Of a stretch of 64,000 nucleotides of DNA, positions 36,342 through 44,862 are shown in pieces (positions within the stretch are counted from its first letter, which is position 1; each line of letters starts with the position of its first letter). The notes under the pieces are model-generated. The model was not told the DNA's origin and ran no database searches. It was given only the letters and a program-made list of their open reading frames with translations. Source of the stretch: Natronobacterium gregoryi SP2 (GTDB lineage Archaea > Halobacteriota > Halobacteria > Halobacteriales > Natrialbaceae); contig NC_019792.1 in the NCBI RefSeq assembly GCF_000230715.2, positions 1,116,001 to 1,180,000 of the forward strand. The letters are read 5' to 3'. The position numbers were made by a program, and so were the translations under genes.

Positions 36342-37313
36342 TCACTCTTCGACGAGCAGTCCGACGTTCGCCAGTTTGTCGCCCGCGATCACGGTCGCTT
36401 CTCGGGTGAGCGCGTACAGAGTTCCATCGCGACCGGCAGTGACTGCCTGAAGCGACTCGTACGTCGCCGGGTCGTAGACCGTGCCGAGTCGCTGCCCGGC
36501 CTCGACGCGGCTCCCGACCTCGATCGATGGATTCGGTCGGAAGAGTCCGGAGTCGTCCGCGGTGACTCGACCGAGGTGGTTTTGCGCGACTGGCGGCGTC
36601 TCCGCTGGCGGTTCGCCCGGTAGCATATCGAGGTGTCGCAGGACGTTCAACAGCCCCTCGACGCCCAGTTCGACAGCCCCCTCGAGGATCTGTTTGTTGT
36701 GTGCGAGTTCGGGCGTGATCGACGGAATACCGTTTTCGGCGGCTACGACACGGAGTTTGCCGGCGAACCCGCGTCGGTGCCACTCCTCGGAGGCGTCGTC
36801 GGCTGCCTGCTCGGCGATCAGGAGGTCGGTGCCGTACGCTTCCGCGAGTTCGCGCGAGTGGGCGTCGTCCTCGCGGAAGACGACGTGTGGGAGCATATCC
36901 GGGCTGCCGGTGTGAAGGTCGACGATAGCGTCGCCCGTGCTCGCGTACTCCCAGAGCGTCTCGGCCATCCGTTGATGGAGCGTCCCGTCGGCGTCGCCCG
37001 GCCAGACTCGATTCATGTTCGCGTTGACGCTGTCGAGCACTTCGGGAGTCGTGTAGGAGACGCGGTCGAAAGTTAGCGGGTTCGCCACCGGAACCGCGAC
37101 GACAGTTCCCGAAAGCGACTCGAGTGGCAGGCGGTCGTGAAACCGCCGCAGCACTTCGGTGCCGTTTATTTCGCGGCCGTGCTGGGCAGCTTGCACGTAG
37201 AGAATCGGCTGGCCGTCGTCGCTCCCGCAGTAGGTGTGTACGGTCGTCGTCACGTCGACGCCCGAAGGGAGGCGTGCGAGCGTTACTGGTTCGGCCGTGT
37301 GGGTTCCGTCCAT
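36342..37313 (-). CDS. Succinylglutamate desuccinylase/aspartoacylase family protein
   Basis: A 323-residue M14-like zinc hydrolase. The metal ligands appear in QAAQHGREINGTEV (HxxE) and IVDLHTGSP (His), and the general base is likely Glu in SITPELAHNKQ. The C-terminal beta domain is ADDSGLFRPNPSIEVGSRVE with GQRLGTVYDPATYESL. Members remove acyl groups from N-acyl amino acids or act in ectoine-like pathways; no nearby gene settles the substrate. It is convergent with the SDR gene. Confidence 0.88.
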   Translation of the reverse strand: MDGTHTAEPVTLARLPSGVDVTTTVHTYCGSDDGQPILYVQAAQHGREINGTEVLRRFHDRLPLESLSGTVVAVPVANPLTFDRVSYTTPEVLDSVNANMNRVWPGDADGTLHQRMAETLWEYASTGDAIVDLHTGSPDMLPHVVFREDDAHSRELAEAYGTDLLIAEQAADDASEEWHRRGFAGKLRVVAAENGIPSITPELAHNKQILEGAVELGVEGLLNVLRHLDMLPGEPPAETPPVAQNHLGRVTADDSGLFRPNPSIEVGSRVEAGQRLGTVYDPATYESLQAVTAGRDGTLYALTREATVIAGDKLANVGLLVEE

Positions 37314-37420
37314 GCCGGTGGGTTTTCGTCCCGACCGTTTGTACCTGCGGTCGCGGTCGCTGGTATCGTCTCGATGGCGAGACCACCACGGTTTTCACCC
37401 CTGCTGTCGTCAGCGACGGT

Positions 37421-37936
37421 ATGGGAGACCTTACTGCGACCCTGCACACGAGCGAGGGTGACATCGACGTCGAACTCTACGACGAACGCGCACCACGGAC
37501 CGTCGAGAACTTCGTCGGTCTCGCGACTGGCGAACGGACCTGGACCGACCCCGAGACGGATGAGAAGGTCGAGGGTGAACCGCTGTACGACGACGTCCTC
37601 TTCCACCGAATCATCGCGGACTTCATGATCCAGACCGGCGACCCAACTGGCACGGGCCGTGGCGGTCCCGGCTACCAGTTCGACGACGAGTTCCACGACG
37701 ACTTGTGCCACGACGACGAGGGCATCCTCTCGATGGCCAACTCGGGGCCCGACACCAACGGCTCGCAGTTTTTCATCACGCTCGACGCCCAGCCACACCT
37801 CGACGGCCGCCACGCCGTCTTCGGCAAAGTGACCGACGGGATGGACGTCGTCCGCGAGATCGGCTCCGCAAAAACCGACGGCAACGACAGACCGGCCCAA
37901 GATATCCTCCTCGAGTCGGTCACAATCCACGACTGA
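37421..37936 (+). CDS. Peptidyl-prolyl cis-trans isomerase, cyclophilin type (cytoplasmic)
   Basis: Foldase of 171 residues without a leader. Cyclophilin blocks: TSEGDIDVELYDERAPRTVE, VLFHRIIADFMIQTGDPTGT (catalytic Arg in FHRII), GILSMANSGPDTNGSQFFIT and LDGRHAVFGKVTDGMDVV. The start ATG 37421 gives the ordinary cyclophilin length. A lipoprotein paralogue lies immediately downstream (38211). Its stop TGA is the left flank of a family-1 repeat. Confidence 0.95.
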   Translation: MGDLTATLHTSEGDIDVELYDERAPRTVENFVGLATGERTWTDPETDEKVEGEPLYDDVLFHRIIADFMIQTGDPTGTGRGGPGYQFDDEFHDDLCHDDEGILSMANSGPDTNGSQFFITLDAQPHLDGRHAVFGKVTDGMDVVREIGSAKTDGNDRPAQDILLESVTIHD

Positions 37937-38097
37937 GACGGACTGCTGTCCCGATCTACCGGCGCGACCGCGAGCACGCCTACGGTCGCGCCGGCACTGA
38001 CTGACAGCAAACCGTACGAGACGGCTCGCTGTCCCGATCTCTGGGTGTGTCCGTTTCGAATCGCGGATTCGACAGCAGTGACAGACAGTAGACCGCC
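37937..38097. repeat. Family-1 repeat pair (one good copy, one divergent copy)
   Basis: The first, 37937-38016 (80 bp), begins GACGGACTGCTGTCCCG and ends CTGACAGCAAACCGTA; the left TGA is the cyclophilin stop codon and the right triplet has become CGA. The second, 38020-38097 (78 bp), keeps the ends (GACGG, ACAGTAGACCGCC) but its centre belongs to a divergent subtype (TTTCGAATCGCGGATTCGA). Confidence 0.85.
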
Positions 38098-38210
38098 TGC
38101 GACGGTCCTGTCGCTGTTTTCCGGCGCAGTCGAGCGTCGTTCTCGAAGCACCCGCTAACGGAACCGAATCGAAACGGTCTCGAGTGACGGCCGATTCGGT
38201 TCGACCGACA

Positions 38211-38891
38211 ATGTCTCCGGAACCGGCACTTTCGCCTCGACGAACGATCCTCACACTCGCTGCGGCGGGATTTAGTACTGTTCTCGCTGGTTGCTCGACC
38301 GACGGCGAGAGCGGTTCTGACGACGCGACCGACGAGGATTCCCCATCCGGGCCGACCGACGAGAAACCGCGGGTCGACTCGCTCGCTGCGACGCTACACA
38401 CGAGCGAGGGTGACATCGACGTCGAACTCTACGACGAACACGCACCACGGACCGTCGAGAACTTCGTCGGTCTTGCAACCGGCGAGAAGACCTGGACCGA
38501 TCCCGAGACGAGCGACGAGATCGAGGGTGAACCGCTGTACGACGACGTCCTCTTCCACCGAATCATTGCAGACTTTATGCTCCAGACTGGCGACCCAACT
38601 GGCACGGGCCGTGGCGGTCCTGGCTACCAGTTCGACGACGAGTTCCACGACGACCTGCGCCACGACGACGAGGGCATCCTCTCGATGGCCAACTCGGGGC
38701 CCGACACCAACGGCTCGCAGTTTTTCATCACGCTCGACGCCCAGCCACACCTCGACGGCCGCCACACCGTCTTCGGCAAAGTGACCGACGGGATGGACGT
38801 CGTTCACGCGATCGGTGCCGTCGAGACCGACGAGAACGACCGGCCGATCGAAGACGTCTTGCTCGAGTCCGTGAGCGTCCACGCCGAGTAG
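38211..38891 (+). CDS. Peptidyl-prolyl cis-trans isomerase, cyclophilin type, Tat lipoprotein
   Basis: A 226-residue exported paralogue of the preceding gene. Residues 1-30 hold a twin-arginine leader (SPRRTILTLAAAGFSTVLAG) with lipobox LAGC, then an acidic linker of about 30 residues, then a cyclophilin domain nearly identical to the cytoplasmic one (VLFHRIIADFMLQTGDPTGT, GRHTVFGKVTDGMDVVHAIG). ATG 38211 is preferred over a GTG at 38184 because it is closer to the leader. It probably folds Tat-exported or surface proteins. Duplication followed by fusion to a lipoprotein leader is the simplest origin. Confidence 0.93.
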   Translation: MSPEPALSPRRTILTLAAAGFSTVLAGCSTDGESGSDDATDEDSPSGPTDEKPRVDSLAATLHTSEGDIDVELYDEHAPRTVENFVGLATGEKTWTDPETSDEIEGEPLYDDVLFHRIIADFMLQTGDPTGTGRGGPGYQFDDEFHDDLRHDDEGILSMANSGPDTNGSQFFITLDAQPHLDGRHTVFGKVTDGMDVVHAIGAVETDENDRPIEDVLLESVSVHAE

Positions 38892-38934
38892 GGTTTGGCG
38901 TGCAACGTTTACTGACGGAGCCTATACGATAGCT

Positions 38935-39921
38935 ATGGGCTGGACAGCCGACGACGTCCCCGAACTGGCAGGCCACACGGTCGTCGTCACCGGCGCAAAC
39001 AGCGGCATCGGCCTCGAGACGACCCGGGAGCTCGCACGCGAGGACGCGACGGTCGTCATGGCCTGTCGAGATCGAGAGCGTGGCAAGGCGGCTGCTCGCG
39101 ACGTTCGCGGGGACGTTCCCGACGCAGACCTTCGAATCGAGGAGTGTGACCTCGCCAGTCTCGAGTCGATCCGGGCGTTTGCCGACCGACTCCTCGAAAC
39201 AGGACTTGCGATCGACGCCCTCGTCAACAACGCCGGAACGATGGCGATCCCACGCCGGACGACCGAAGACGGGTTCGAGACCCAGTTCGGCGTCAACCAC
39301 CTCGGTCACTTCGCACTCACCGGCCTGCTCCTCGAGCGACTGGCAACCGACGGCGAGGAGCCAGCGCGAGTCGTCACGGTCTCGAGTGCGTTGCACGAAC
39401 GCGGCGAGATCGACTTCGACGACCTCCACGGCGAGGCGTCCTACGACAGGTGGGACGCCTACAGCCGGTCGAAACTCGCCAACGTGTTGTTTGCCTACGA
39501 ACTCGAGCGGCGGTTCCGGACGGGCGACGAGAACGCCCTGAGCGTCGCTGTCCATCCGGGGTATGCCGACACCAGCCTCCAGTTTCGCGGTATCGAGGGG
39601 CGAGGGTCGTGGCTTCGGACTGCAACGCGACGGCTCGCCAACGCCGCCGTCGCCCAGTCACCCGAAGACGGCGCACTGCCGACGCTGTACGCTGTGACTG
39701 CACCGGACGTCGAAGGCGGCGCGTACTACGGCCCCGGCGGTCTCATGGCTCTGCGTGGCCCACCCGAACGCCAGTCCTCCTCGACGGCATCCTACGACGG
39801 TGAGACTGCTCGTCGACTCTGGGAACGCTCCGTCGAACTGACCGGCGTCAGCTACGGTCTGCCACGCCCGCCAGAGTCCGACCACGACGACGAAACGTCG
39901 ACGCTCGAGCCGATCGACTGA
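38935..39921 (+). CDS. SDR family oxidoreductase, retinol dehydrogenase-like
   Basis: A 328-residue SDR: VVVTGANSGIGLETTRELAR (TGxxxGIG), VVMACRDRERG (Arg after the second strand, NADP type), IDALVNNAGTMAIP, FGVNHLGHFALTGLLL, VVTVSSALHERGEI and YSRSKLANVLFA (YxxxK). The motifs and length match the retinol dehydrogenase/WWOX-like group, which in haloarchaea has no fixed substrate. A separate gene from the shorter SDR at 35580. Confidence 0.9.
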   Translation: MGWTADDVPELAGHTVVVTGANSGIGLETTRELAREDATVVMACRDRERGKAAARDVRGDVPDADLRIEECDLASLESIRAFADRLLETGLAIDALVNNAGTMAIPRRTTEDGFETQFGVNHLGHFALTGLLLERLATDGEEPARVVTVSSALHERGEIDFDDLHGEASYDRWDAYSRSKLANVLFAYELERRFRTGDENALSVAVHPGYADTSLQFRGIEGRGSWLRTATRRLANAAVAQSPEDGALPTLYAVTAPDVEGGAYYGPGGLMALRGPPERQSSSTASYDGETARRLWERSVELTGVSYGLPRPPESDHDDETSTLEPID

Positions 39922-40099
39922 TAAGCCCCTGTCTCGACGTGCTGGCGTAGCCGCGACCTATCTTTGAACAGCGAGAGAATCCCACCGTTTACGATGGGCG
40001 TGAATCGCGTCGCTGAACGACACAATCCACTGTCGGTGGCTGGCTGGATATTCCACGATCATCCACACCATTAAGTCGGATTATCTACATAGGCGATAT

Positions 40100-41407
40100 A
40101 TGGCGATCGAGGTCACTCGTACCTACGTTGGCTCTCTCCAGAACCAACAACAAGTCCGCGATGGCCTCGACTCGCTCGGAGACTCCGCCTCGAAAATCTG
40201 AAACGTCGCACGCTGGACAGCCGACCGTATCTGGAACGCAACAGGCGAAATCCCGGACGAAAGGACGCTGAAAGCGTACATGAAGAACCAGTCGTGCTGG
40301 AAAGACCTGAATGCACAATCCAGTCAGAAAGTCATCGAAGAACTTTCTGACGCGTTCCAGTCGTGGTTCGATCTGCGACAGACAGACGACAAGGCGAATC
40401 CGCCCGGCTACCGCAAACACGGCGACACCCGGCCCAAGAGCACAGTCACGTTCAAAGCAGACGGGTTCAAACACGACCCAAAGAACAACCGCGTTCGTCT
40501 CTCGAAAGGCTCGAACCTCAAAGAACACTGGTCGGACTTCATCCTCTGTGAGTACCAGACTCGTCCCAACATTGATCTCTCGGAAGTCAACAAGGTACAG
40601 AACGTTCGCGCTGTCTGGAACGGTGACGAGTGGGAACTGCACTTCGTCTGTAAAGTCGAACTCGAAACCAACGACGCCGCAGGCGGCGTTGCTGGAATCG
40701 ATCTTGGCATCACGAACATCGCCACGGTCGCATTCCCCGACGAATACGTCCTCTACCCCGGGAACTCGCTCAAAGAAGCCAAACACTACTTCACCCGAGC
40801 AGCGTACGAGACTGAGGGTGAGAACGGCCCATCAGAGACGTCGATGTGGGCACGCAAGAAACTCGCAGAGCGTGAAACCCACTTCTACCACGTTCTCACG
40901 GACACCATCATCACCGAGTGTGTCGAACGTGGTGTTGGCACGCTCGCGGTGAGCTGGCCTGAAGACGTGCGGAACTCAGACTGGGGCAAAACGGGGAACA
41001 AGAAGTTGCACTCGTGGGCGTTTGACCGTCTCTACCAGTACCTCGAATACAAAGGGAAGGTTCGTGGCGTCGAGGTGCTGAAAGAGAACGAGTGGAACAC
41101 CTCGAAGACGTGTTCACGGTGTGGTGACGATACGACGTCGAACCGTGTCGAACGTGGCCTGTACGTCTGCTCGTCGTGTGAGTTGGTAGCCAACGCAGAT
41201 TGTAACGGGGCGGAGAATATGCGCCAGAAGATAACTCCGAGTCCTCACGGCGAGGATAGGAGTAACGGCTGTGTGGTGGTTCGAGAGATCTTAAGGTCTC
41301 TCGTCATCACGAAAGGCGCGAGCGCCTTTCGAACGACACAGCCATCGGTACACCTGTTCGACCGCGAGAGCGGGACGTTCACCACGAGAGAACAGGTCGT
41401 ATCGTAG
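40100..41407 (+). pseudogene. tnpB: RNA-guided nuclease TnpB, interrupted by a nonsense codon
   Basis: Read from ATG 40100, codon 34 is TGA (40199-40201) in the block SASKI*NVARWTADRIW. Homologues of this haloarchaeal group read ..ASKLWNVAR.. here, so a Trp codon TGG has become TGA. Downstream the 436-codon frame is open and keeps the RuvC-type catalytic region (GIDLGITNIATVAF), the zinc finger CSRCGDDTTSNR..CSSC, and the last acidic motif NADCNGAEN. An internal ATG at 40280 could give a 375-residue product lacking the first 60 residues. tnpB acts as an RNA-guided DNA endonuclease; this copy is probably dead or N-terminally truncated. Confidence 0.85.
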
Positions 41408-41470
41408 ACCAGCAAATATCCCACCCTGCGGTACGGGAAGCCGCGTCCTTCAGGGCGCGGAGGATGTCAC
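41230..41470 (+). ncRNA. Candidate omega RNA region of the TnpB element
   Basis: The 3' end of tnpB and its flank hold two hairpins (around 41282-41301, GAGAGATCTTAAGGTCTCTC, and 41311-41330, GAAAGGCGCGAGCGCCTTTC), then the right-end hairpin at 41441-41460. TnpB guide RNAs derive from exactly this part of such elements, with the guide starting beyond the right end. Assignment is by position only. Confidence 0.4.
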
Positions 41471-41576
41471 CCTGTGGCTGTGCCGCCATCGACTCCCCTA
41501 ACCCGGTCGGGGACGACAGCGAGCCGACACCGAAACGCACATGCCGACCGGGGAGCAACTGACGAGTGCTTTCTGT

Positions 41577-41660
41577 GCGAGGGTAGCCAAGCAGGCCAAC
41601 GGCGGTGGGCTTAAGACCCGCTCCCGTAGGGGTCCCTGGGTTCAAATCCCAGCCCTCGCA
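41577..41660 (+). tRNA. tRNA-Leu (anticodon TAA)
   Basis: An 84-nt class II tRNA: acceptor GCGAGGG pairs with CCCTCGC plus A; D arm TAGCCAAGCAGGCCAACGGC; anticodon loop CTTAAGA with TAA at 41612-41614; long variable arm CTCCCGTAGGGGTC; T arm CTGGGTTCAAATCCCAG. No intron. It lies between the TnpB element and a divergent family-1 repeat. Confidence 0.95.
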
Positions 41661-41676
41661 TGTCGACTCGAACTCG

Positions 41677-41775
41677 TACGGATTGCTGTCCCGATCTGCC
41701 GGTGTGCTCGCTTCGGGTCGCGGGTGCGCAGGAACTGACGGACAGGAGACCGGATCAGTGAGACGGCCCGCTGTT
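41677..41775. repeat. Divergent family-1 repeat and a fragment
   Basis: 41677-41754 (78 bp) starts TACGGATTGCTGTCCCGATC, has the divergent centre TCGCTTCGGGTCGCGGGTGCG and ends in TCA at 41755-41757. A second copy begins after TGA 41759-41761 (GACGGCCCGCTGT) and is lost within about 15 bases, just before the end of the PsiE gene. Confidence 0.7.
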
Positions 41776-41787
41776 ACGCCGAGCCAG

Positions 41788-42243
41788 TCACACTGGTTTC
41801 CTGTCGTCGCTCTCCCAATCGCAGACCCACAACAGCGCGACGAGTGAGAATATCGCGAGCACGTAGGCCCCTGCAGCGAACAACGCGTCTTCCGGTGTCG
41901 CGTACTCTTCGGTCCGGAACGTAATGATCTTCCGAACCATCGCGATGATGCCAACGTAGATGACGAGTTGTACGATTCGTCTGGTTTCGGTTTCTTCGAT
42001 GTACGCGAGAACTGTCTGATAGACTTCGACGATGATCAAAAGCAACAGTCCAACGTCGATAAACTCGATTACGACTTCCGGATCGGTTATCTCACCTGTT
42101 CGAATAGACTGCAAAATCAGCAGAATCAAGTCCGCGACGCCGATTGCAAAGAGGACAGCAAAGACTCCTGCTGCGATGAGTTCGATCCAGTGAACGAACC
42201 CTCTGGTTTGCTCGAGCACCGACTCTAATCGCTTTCCGCCCAT
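41788..42243 (-). CDS. PsiE family membrane protein
   Basis: A 151-residue protein with four membrane spans: WIELIAAGVFAVLFAIGVAD, FIDVGLLLLIIVEVYQTVLA, IVQLVIYVGIIAMVRKIITF and AAGAYVLAIFSLVALLWVC. The block VALMVRKI-like (GIIAMVRKII) and overall layout match the phosphate-starvation-inducible PsiE family. Function is unknown; regulation by phosphate cannot be seen here. Confidence 0.85.
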   Translation of the reverse strand: MGGKRLESVLEQTRGFVHWIELIAAGVFAVLFAIGVADLILLILQSIRTGEITDPEVVIEFIDVGLLLLIIVEVYQTVLAYIEETETRRIVQLVIYVGIIAMVRKIITFRTEEYATPEDALFAAGAYVLAIFSLVALLWVCDWESDDRKPV

Positions 42244-42554
42244 GAATTGACGACCCCCTTTGCCACTCGCCTATCTCAAAGCGTACCCGGTAGATGAAAC
42301 GCTTTGTGGGCGGCCAACAGTCTGTACGACGGTCTCTTATCCAAAGGGCGGGAGAAAACCCACGGCTTTACAGTGGTTGCTGATTCGATCAGGAAAGATA
42401 CGACTGTTGATGTTTTGTTCTCAACTCCGGCTTCGTGAAACCGTTCTCAGTGCTGTCCAGAGAGCGTAACAGCTGTCGAATCGTTTCCTCAGCCGTTGTT
42501 CTTCCAGTCTTACCAGTACTGAGGGGCGTACTGACTCGGGCTGCTCAGCTCGAG
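42244..42554. other. Intergenic stretch, includes the presumed left end of the next transposase element
   Basis: No gene is supported. TTCTCAGTGCTGTCCAGAGA near 42440-42460 resembles, weakly and inverted, CTGTTCAGCGGTGGG near 43727-43741 on the other side of the transposase gene, and may mark element ends. A palindrome CTCGGGCTGCTCAGCTCGAG lies just after the gene end (about 42536-42555). Confidence 0.35.
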
Positions 42555-43673
42555 TCAGTCGTCGAGATAACCGCTACCCGTACGGTATTTGCCCGAGAAA
42601 CGCGCGAAACAGGGCGGTCGGGACGTCACGAGCAGGTTCGTCAACACCCACAGATTGTACAGCGCGACGGCGAACAGGAAGTAAAAGAGCCGTACTGAGA
42701 ACGTCGGTGACGACGTTCTCGGGAGAAACTCCGTAATCTTGCGATAGGACGTTTCGATTCCCCGCCGACGGCGATCTGCTTCAGCCAGTGGCCGAGCGAT
42801 TTCGACGTCAGTGCCGACGTCGAGATCGTGGTTGGTAACCAGACAGAAGTGGTGGTCATTTCGTGTTCGATACGGAACGACGATGAGCCGGACTGTCGTC
42901 CGGCCCGTCGGCGGATTCGACCGAGCCATCTTGTACTCTGCGATGGACGTGTCGCTGTCGTGGTCATCGATAAATTGCTGTCCCTTTCGTGTTTGTGGCG
43001 CACGCATGAGGAACTCAGCGTCGAGCTCTTCGAGCGCTAGGGCGAGGTGAACACGATAGAAGCCACGATCGAGATAAAGGCGGTTGATTTCGACATACTC
43101 GCGGATGTCTGAGACGAGTTGGCGGAGTGCATCCGCCAACTCGTCGGTATCGCTGCCTTCCAGGGCTACCGATCCGAGCGTGAATCGGATGCTCGGATCG
43201 ACAATACAGACGGTAGCGAACTTGTACGCGCGATCGGTGCCCTGCGCGGGATTCGTTGTACAGACGTGAGGAGTCTCTTCGTCCCCGTAATAAAGCCAGT
43301 CGTGAACGTCGATTGCGACATCTACTGGCCTGGTAAACACGCGGTTGCGAGTGGCTTCGTCGAGGATTGCGTCGCGGACGCGGTCGAACTGATCGTCGAC
43401 CGCGTCCGCGTCGAGTCCACGTAGATGGTAGAGCAGCGCTCGTGCGAGTGGATTTCGAGCAGTTGCATCACTGGCGATATCGTCGCCACGGGCGAGCTGA
43501 TAGGCTTTCGCACCAGTATTGGCGAATTCATTGTCGAATGCGATCCGAGCGAGAACTTGCTGGAAGTCCTCGCTCGGATAGGTGCCGTTCGCAGCGATCC
43601 CGAACTCAAGTTCTGGAAACCGCATCGACGACGCTGCACGAGTCACCTGCGTTGCCTCAGTTGTCTCGACCAT
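42555..43673 (-). CDS. Transposase, ISH3-like/IS4-superfamily DDE type
   Basis: A 372-residue protein with a DDE layout: DVAIDVHDWLYYGDE (first Asp), NRLYLDRGFYRVHLA (second Asp; YLDRGFY is shared with ISH3-group transposases), and RRRGIETSYRKITEFLPRT (Glu). The frame is open throughout. Clear terminal repeats and target duplication could not be established, so it may be an old or partly eroded insertion. No accessory gene is seen. Confidence 0.82.
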   Translation of the reverse strand: MVETTEATQVTRAASSMRFPELEFGIAANGTYPSEDFQQVLARIAFDNEFANTGAKAYQLARGDDIASDATARNPLARALLYHLRGLDADAVDDQFDRVRDAILDEATRNRVFTRPVDVAIDVHDWLYYGDEETPHVCTTNPAQGTDRAYKFATVCIVDPSIRFTLGSVALEGSDTDELADALRQLVSDIREYVEINRLYLDRGFYRVHLALALEELDAEFLMRAPQTRKGQQFIDDHDSDTSIAEYKMARSNPPTGRTTVRLIVVPYRTRNDHHFCLVTNHDLDVGTDVEIARPLAEADRRRRGIETSYRKITEFLPRTSSPTFSVRLFYFLFAVALYNLWVLTNLLVTSRPPCFARFSGKYRTGSGYLDD

Positions 43674-43779
43674 ATCGAGACAACGACCGCAACGACAATC
43701 GTCGCTTGGCTACTTCAGCAACTACTGTTCAGCGGTGGGTAGCTCAATTGCTGGGAGTGGAGACGGATCGTACCACTGC

Positions 43780-43859
43780 TACGGACTGCTGTCCCGAGTT
43801 ACCGGCGCGACCGCAGGCGGGCTCGCGGTTGCACCGGAAATAACTGACAGCAAACTGTA
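43780..43859. repeat. Family-1 80-bp repeat
   Basis: It begins TACGGACTGCTGTCCCG and ends CTGACAGCAAACTGTA, with right flank TGA (43860-43862) and left TGC (43777-43779). Inner arms CCGGCGCGACCGC / GCGGTTGCACCGG. It ends 31 bp before the transporter start at 43891, and so lies in that gene's promoter region. Confidence 0.88.
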
Positions 43860-43890
43860 TGACTGGTGGGAGAGAACGAGCAAGATCGGC

Positions 43891-44862
43891 GTGCTGGAAC
43901 GGGTTGGAAACGTGACGAGCAAGTACGTCGTCGTCTGGGTTGTGATCGTCGCCGCGGTCGCACTTCACACGCCGGAGACGTTCATACCGATCGGCGACTA
44001 CATTTCCGTGCTTCTCGGCGTCGTCATGCTCGGAATGGGAGTGACGCTTACGCCCGACGACTTCCGCCGGATTGCGGAACGGCCACGAGACGTTCTCGTT
44101 GGCGCGCTCGCTCAGTGGGTGGTCATGCCGGTACTCGCGTACGTCCTCGTCGTCACGCTCGGTCTCCCCTGGGAGATCGGCGTCGGACTGGTTCTCGTCG
44201 GCGCAGCACCCGGTGGAACTGCCTCGAACGTGATGACCTATCTCGGTCGCGGTGACATCGCGCTCTCGGTGACGATCACGTCCGTGACGACGATCGCTGC
44301 GCCGCTCGTGATGCCAGTCTGGATCGTCTTGCTGGCCGGTGAACAAATCACCGTCACGTTCGCCAAGATGACCCAGGAGATCGTTTTGATCGTCCTGATA
44401 CCCGTCGTCGCCGGACTGGGACTGCGACTGCTGTTAGACGAGTACGCACCGACTGCGGCAAAAGTGGGCCTGTCGATCTTCCCCGCGATCAGCGTGATCG
44501 CCATCGTCGCCATCGTCGCCGCAGTCGTCGGCCTCGACGTCGAAGAGATCCTCACCGCGAGCGCCGTCGTCTTCCTCGCGGTCGTCTTGCACAACGGCCT
44601 CGGACTCGGTGCCGGCTATGGTGTCAGCTACCTGACCGGCATGGCAAAAGACCGTGCCCGAGCCTGTGCGTTCGAGGTCGGACTCCAGAACAGCGGTCTC
44701 GGCGTCGCGCTCGCCGTCGCGTTTTTCGATCCGATCGCTGCCTTGATTCCCGCGCTCTTTAGCGTCTGGCACAACGTGACCGGCCCGGAACTCGCGACAG
44801 CGTTCACCTGGAACGACGAGGACCCGATCGACGACTACGAACCGGCCATTCACTCTGACTAG
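43891..44862 (+). CDS. Bile acid:sodium symporter (BASS) family protein
   Basis: A 323-residue membrane protein with about ten spans. Family blocks: YISVLLGVVMLGMGVTLTPD, WVVMPVLAYVLVVTLGLPWE, LVLVGAAPGGTASNVMTYLG (the crossover motif), SVTITSVTTIAAPLVMPVW, and FEVGLQNSGLGVALAVAFFD near the C-terminus. It probably imports an organic anion with Na+. The frame is open further upstream through the repeat, but GTG 43891 (MLERVGNVTSKYVV) is the first start that gives a family-like N-terminus. Confidence 0.9.
   Translation: MLERVGNVTSKYVVVWVVIVAAVALHTPETFIPIGDYISVLLGVVMLGMGVTLTPDDFRRIAERPRDVLVGALAQWVVMPVLAYVLVVTLGLPWEIGVGLVLVGAAPGGTASNVMTYLGRGDIALSVTITSVTTIAAPLVMPVWIVLLAGEQITVTFAKMTQEIVLIVLIPVVAGLGLRLLLDEYAPTAAKVGLSIFPAISVIAIVAIVAAVVGLDVEEILTASAVVFLAVVLHNGLGLGAGYGVSYLTGMAKDRARACAFEVGLQNSGLGVALAVAFFDPIAALIPALFSVWHNVTGPELATAFTWNDEDPIDDYEPAIHSD

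Larger units (their letters stand above)
39971..41470 (+). mobile_element. IS200/IS605-type (IS1341-like, TnpB-only) element, inactivated
   Basis: The left end has a small hairpin near 39980-39997 (CCCACCGTTTACGATGGG) and the right end the hairpin CCGCG..CGCGG (41441-41460) followed by GAGGATGTCAC, typical of subterminal palindromes in this family. Between them is one tnpB gene and no tnpA. Exact cleavage sites cannot be set from one copy. The element ends about 105 bp before tRNA-Leu. Confidence 0.65.

Noticed and set aside
40199-40201. Selenocysteine or programmed readthrough at the TnpB TGA
   Set aside because: Related proteins have Trp at this point, no selenocysteine genes or insertion structure are seen, and haloarchaea are not known to use selenocysteine.
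42440-43741. Defined terminal inverted repeats for the ISH3-like transposase gene
   Set aside because: Only about nine of fifteen positions agree and no target duplication was found, so element borders were not called.
43735-43760. tRNA-like start GGTGGGTAGCTCAATTGCTG after the ISH3-like gene
   Set aside because: No anticodon arm, T arm or acceptor complement follows.
43582-43890. N-terminal extension of the BASS transporter through the repeat
   Set aside because: The extra residues come from transposase flank and repeat sequence and have no family likeness.
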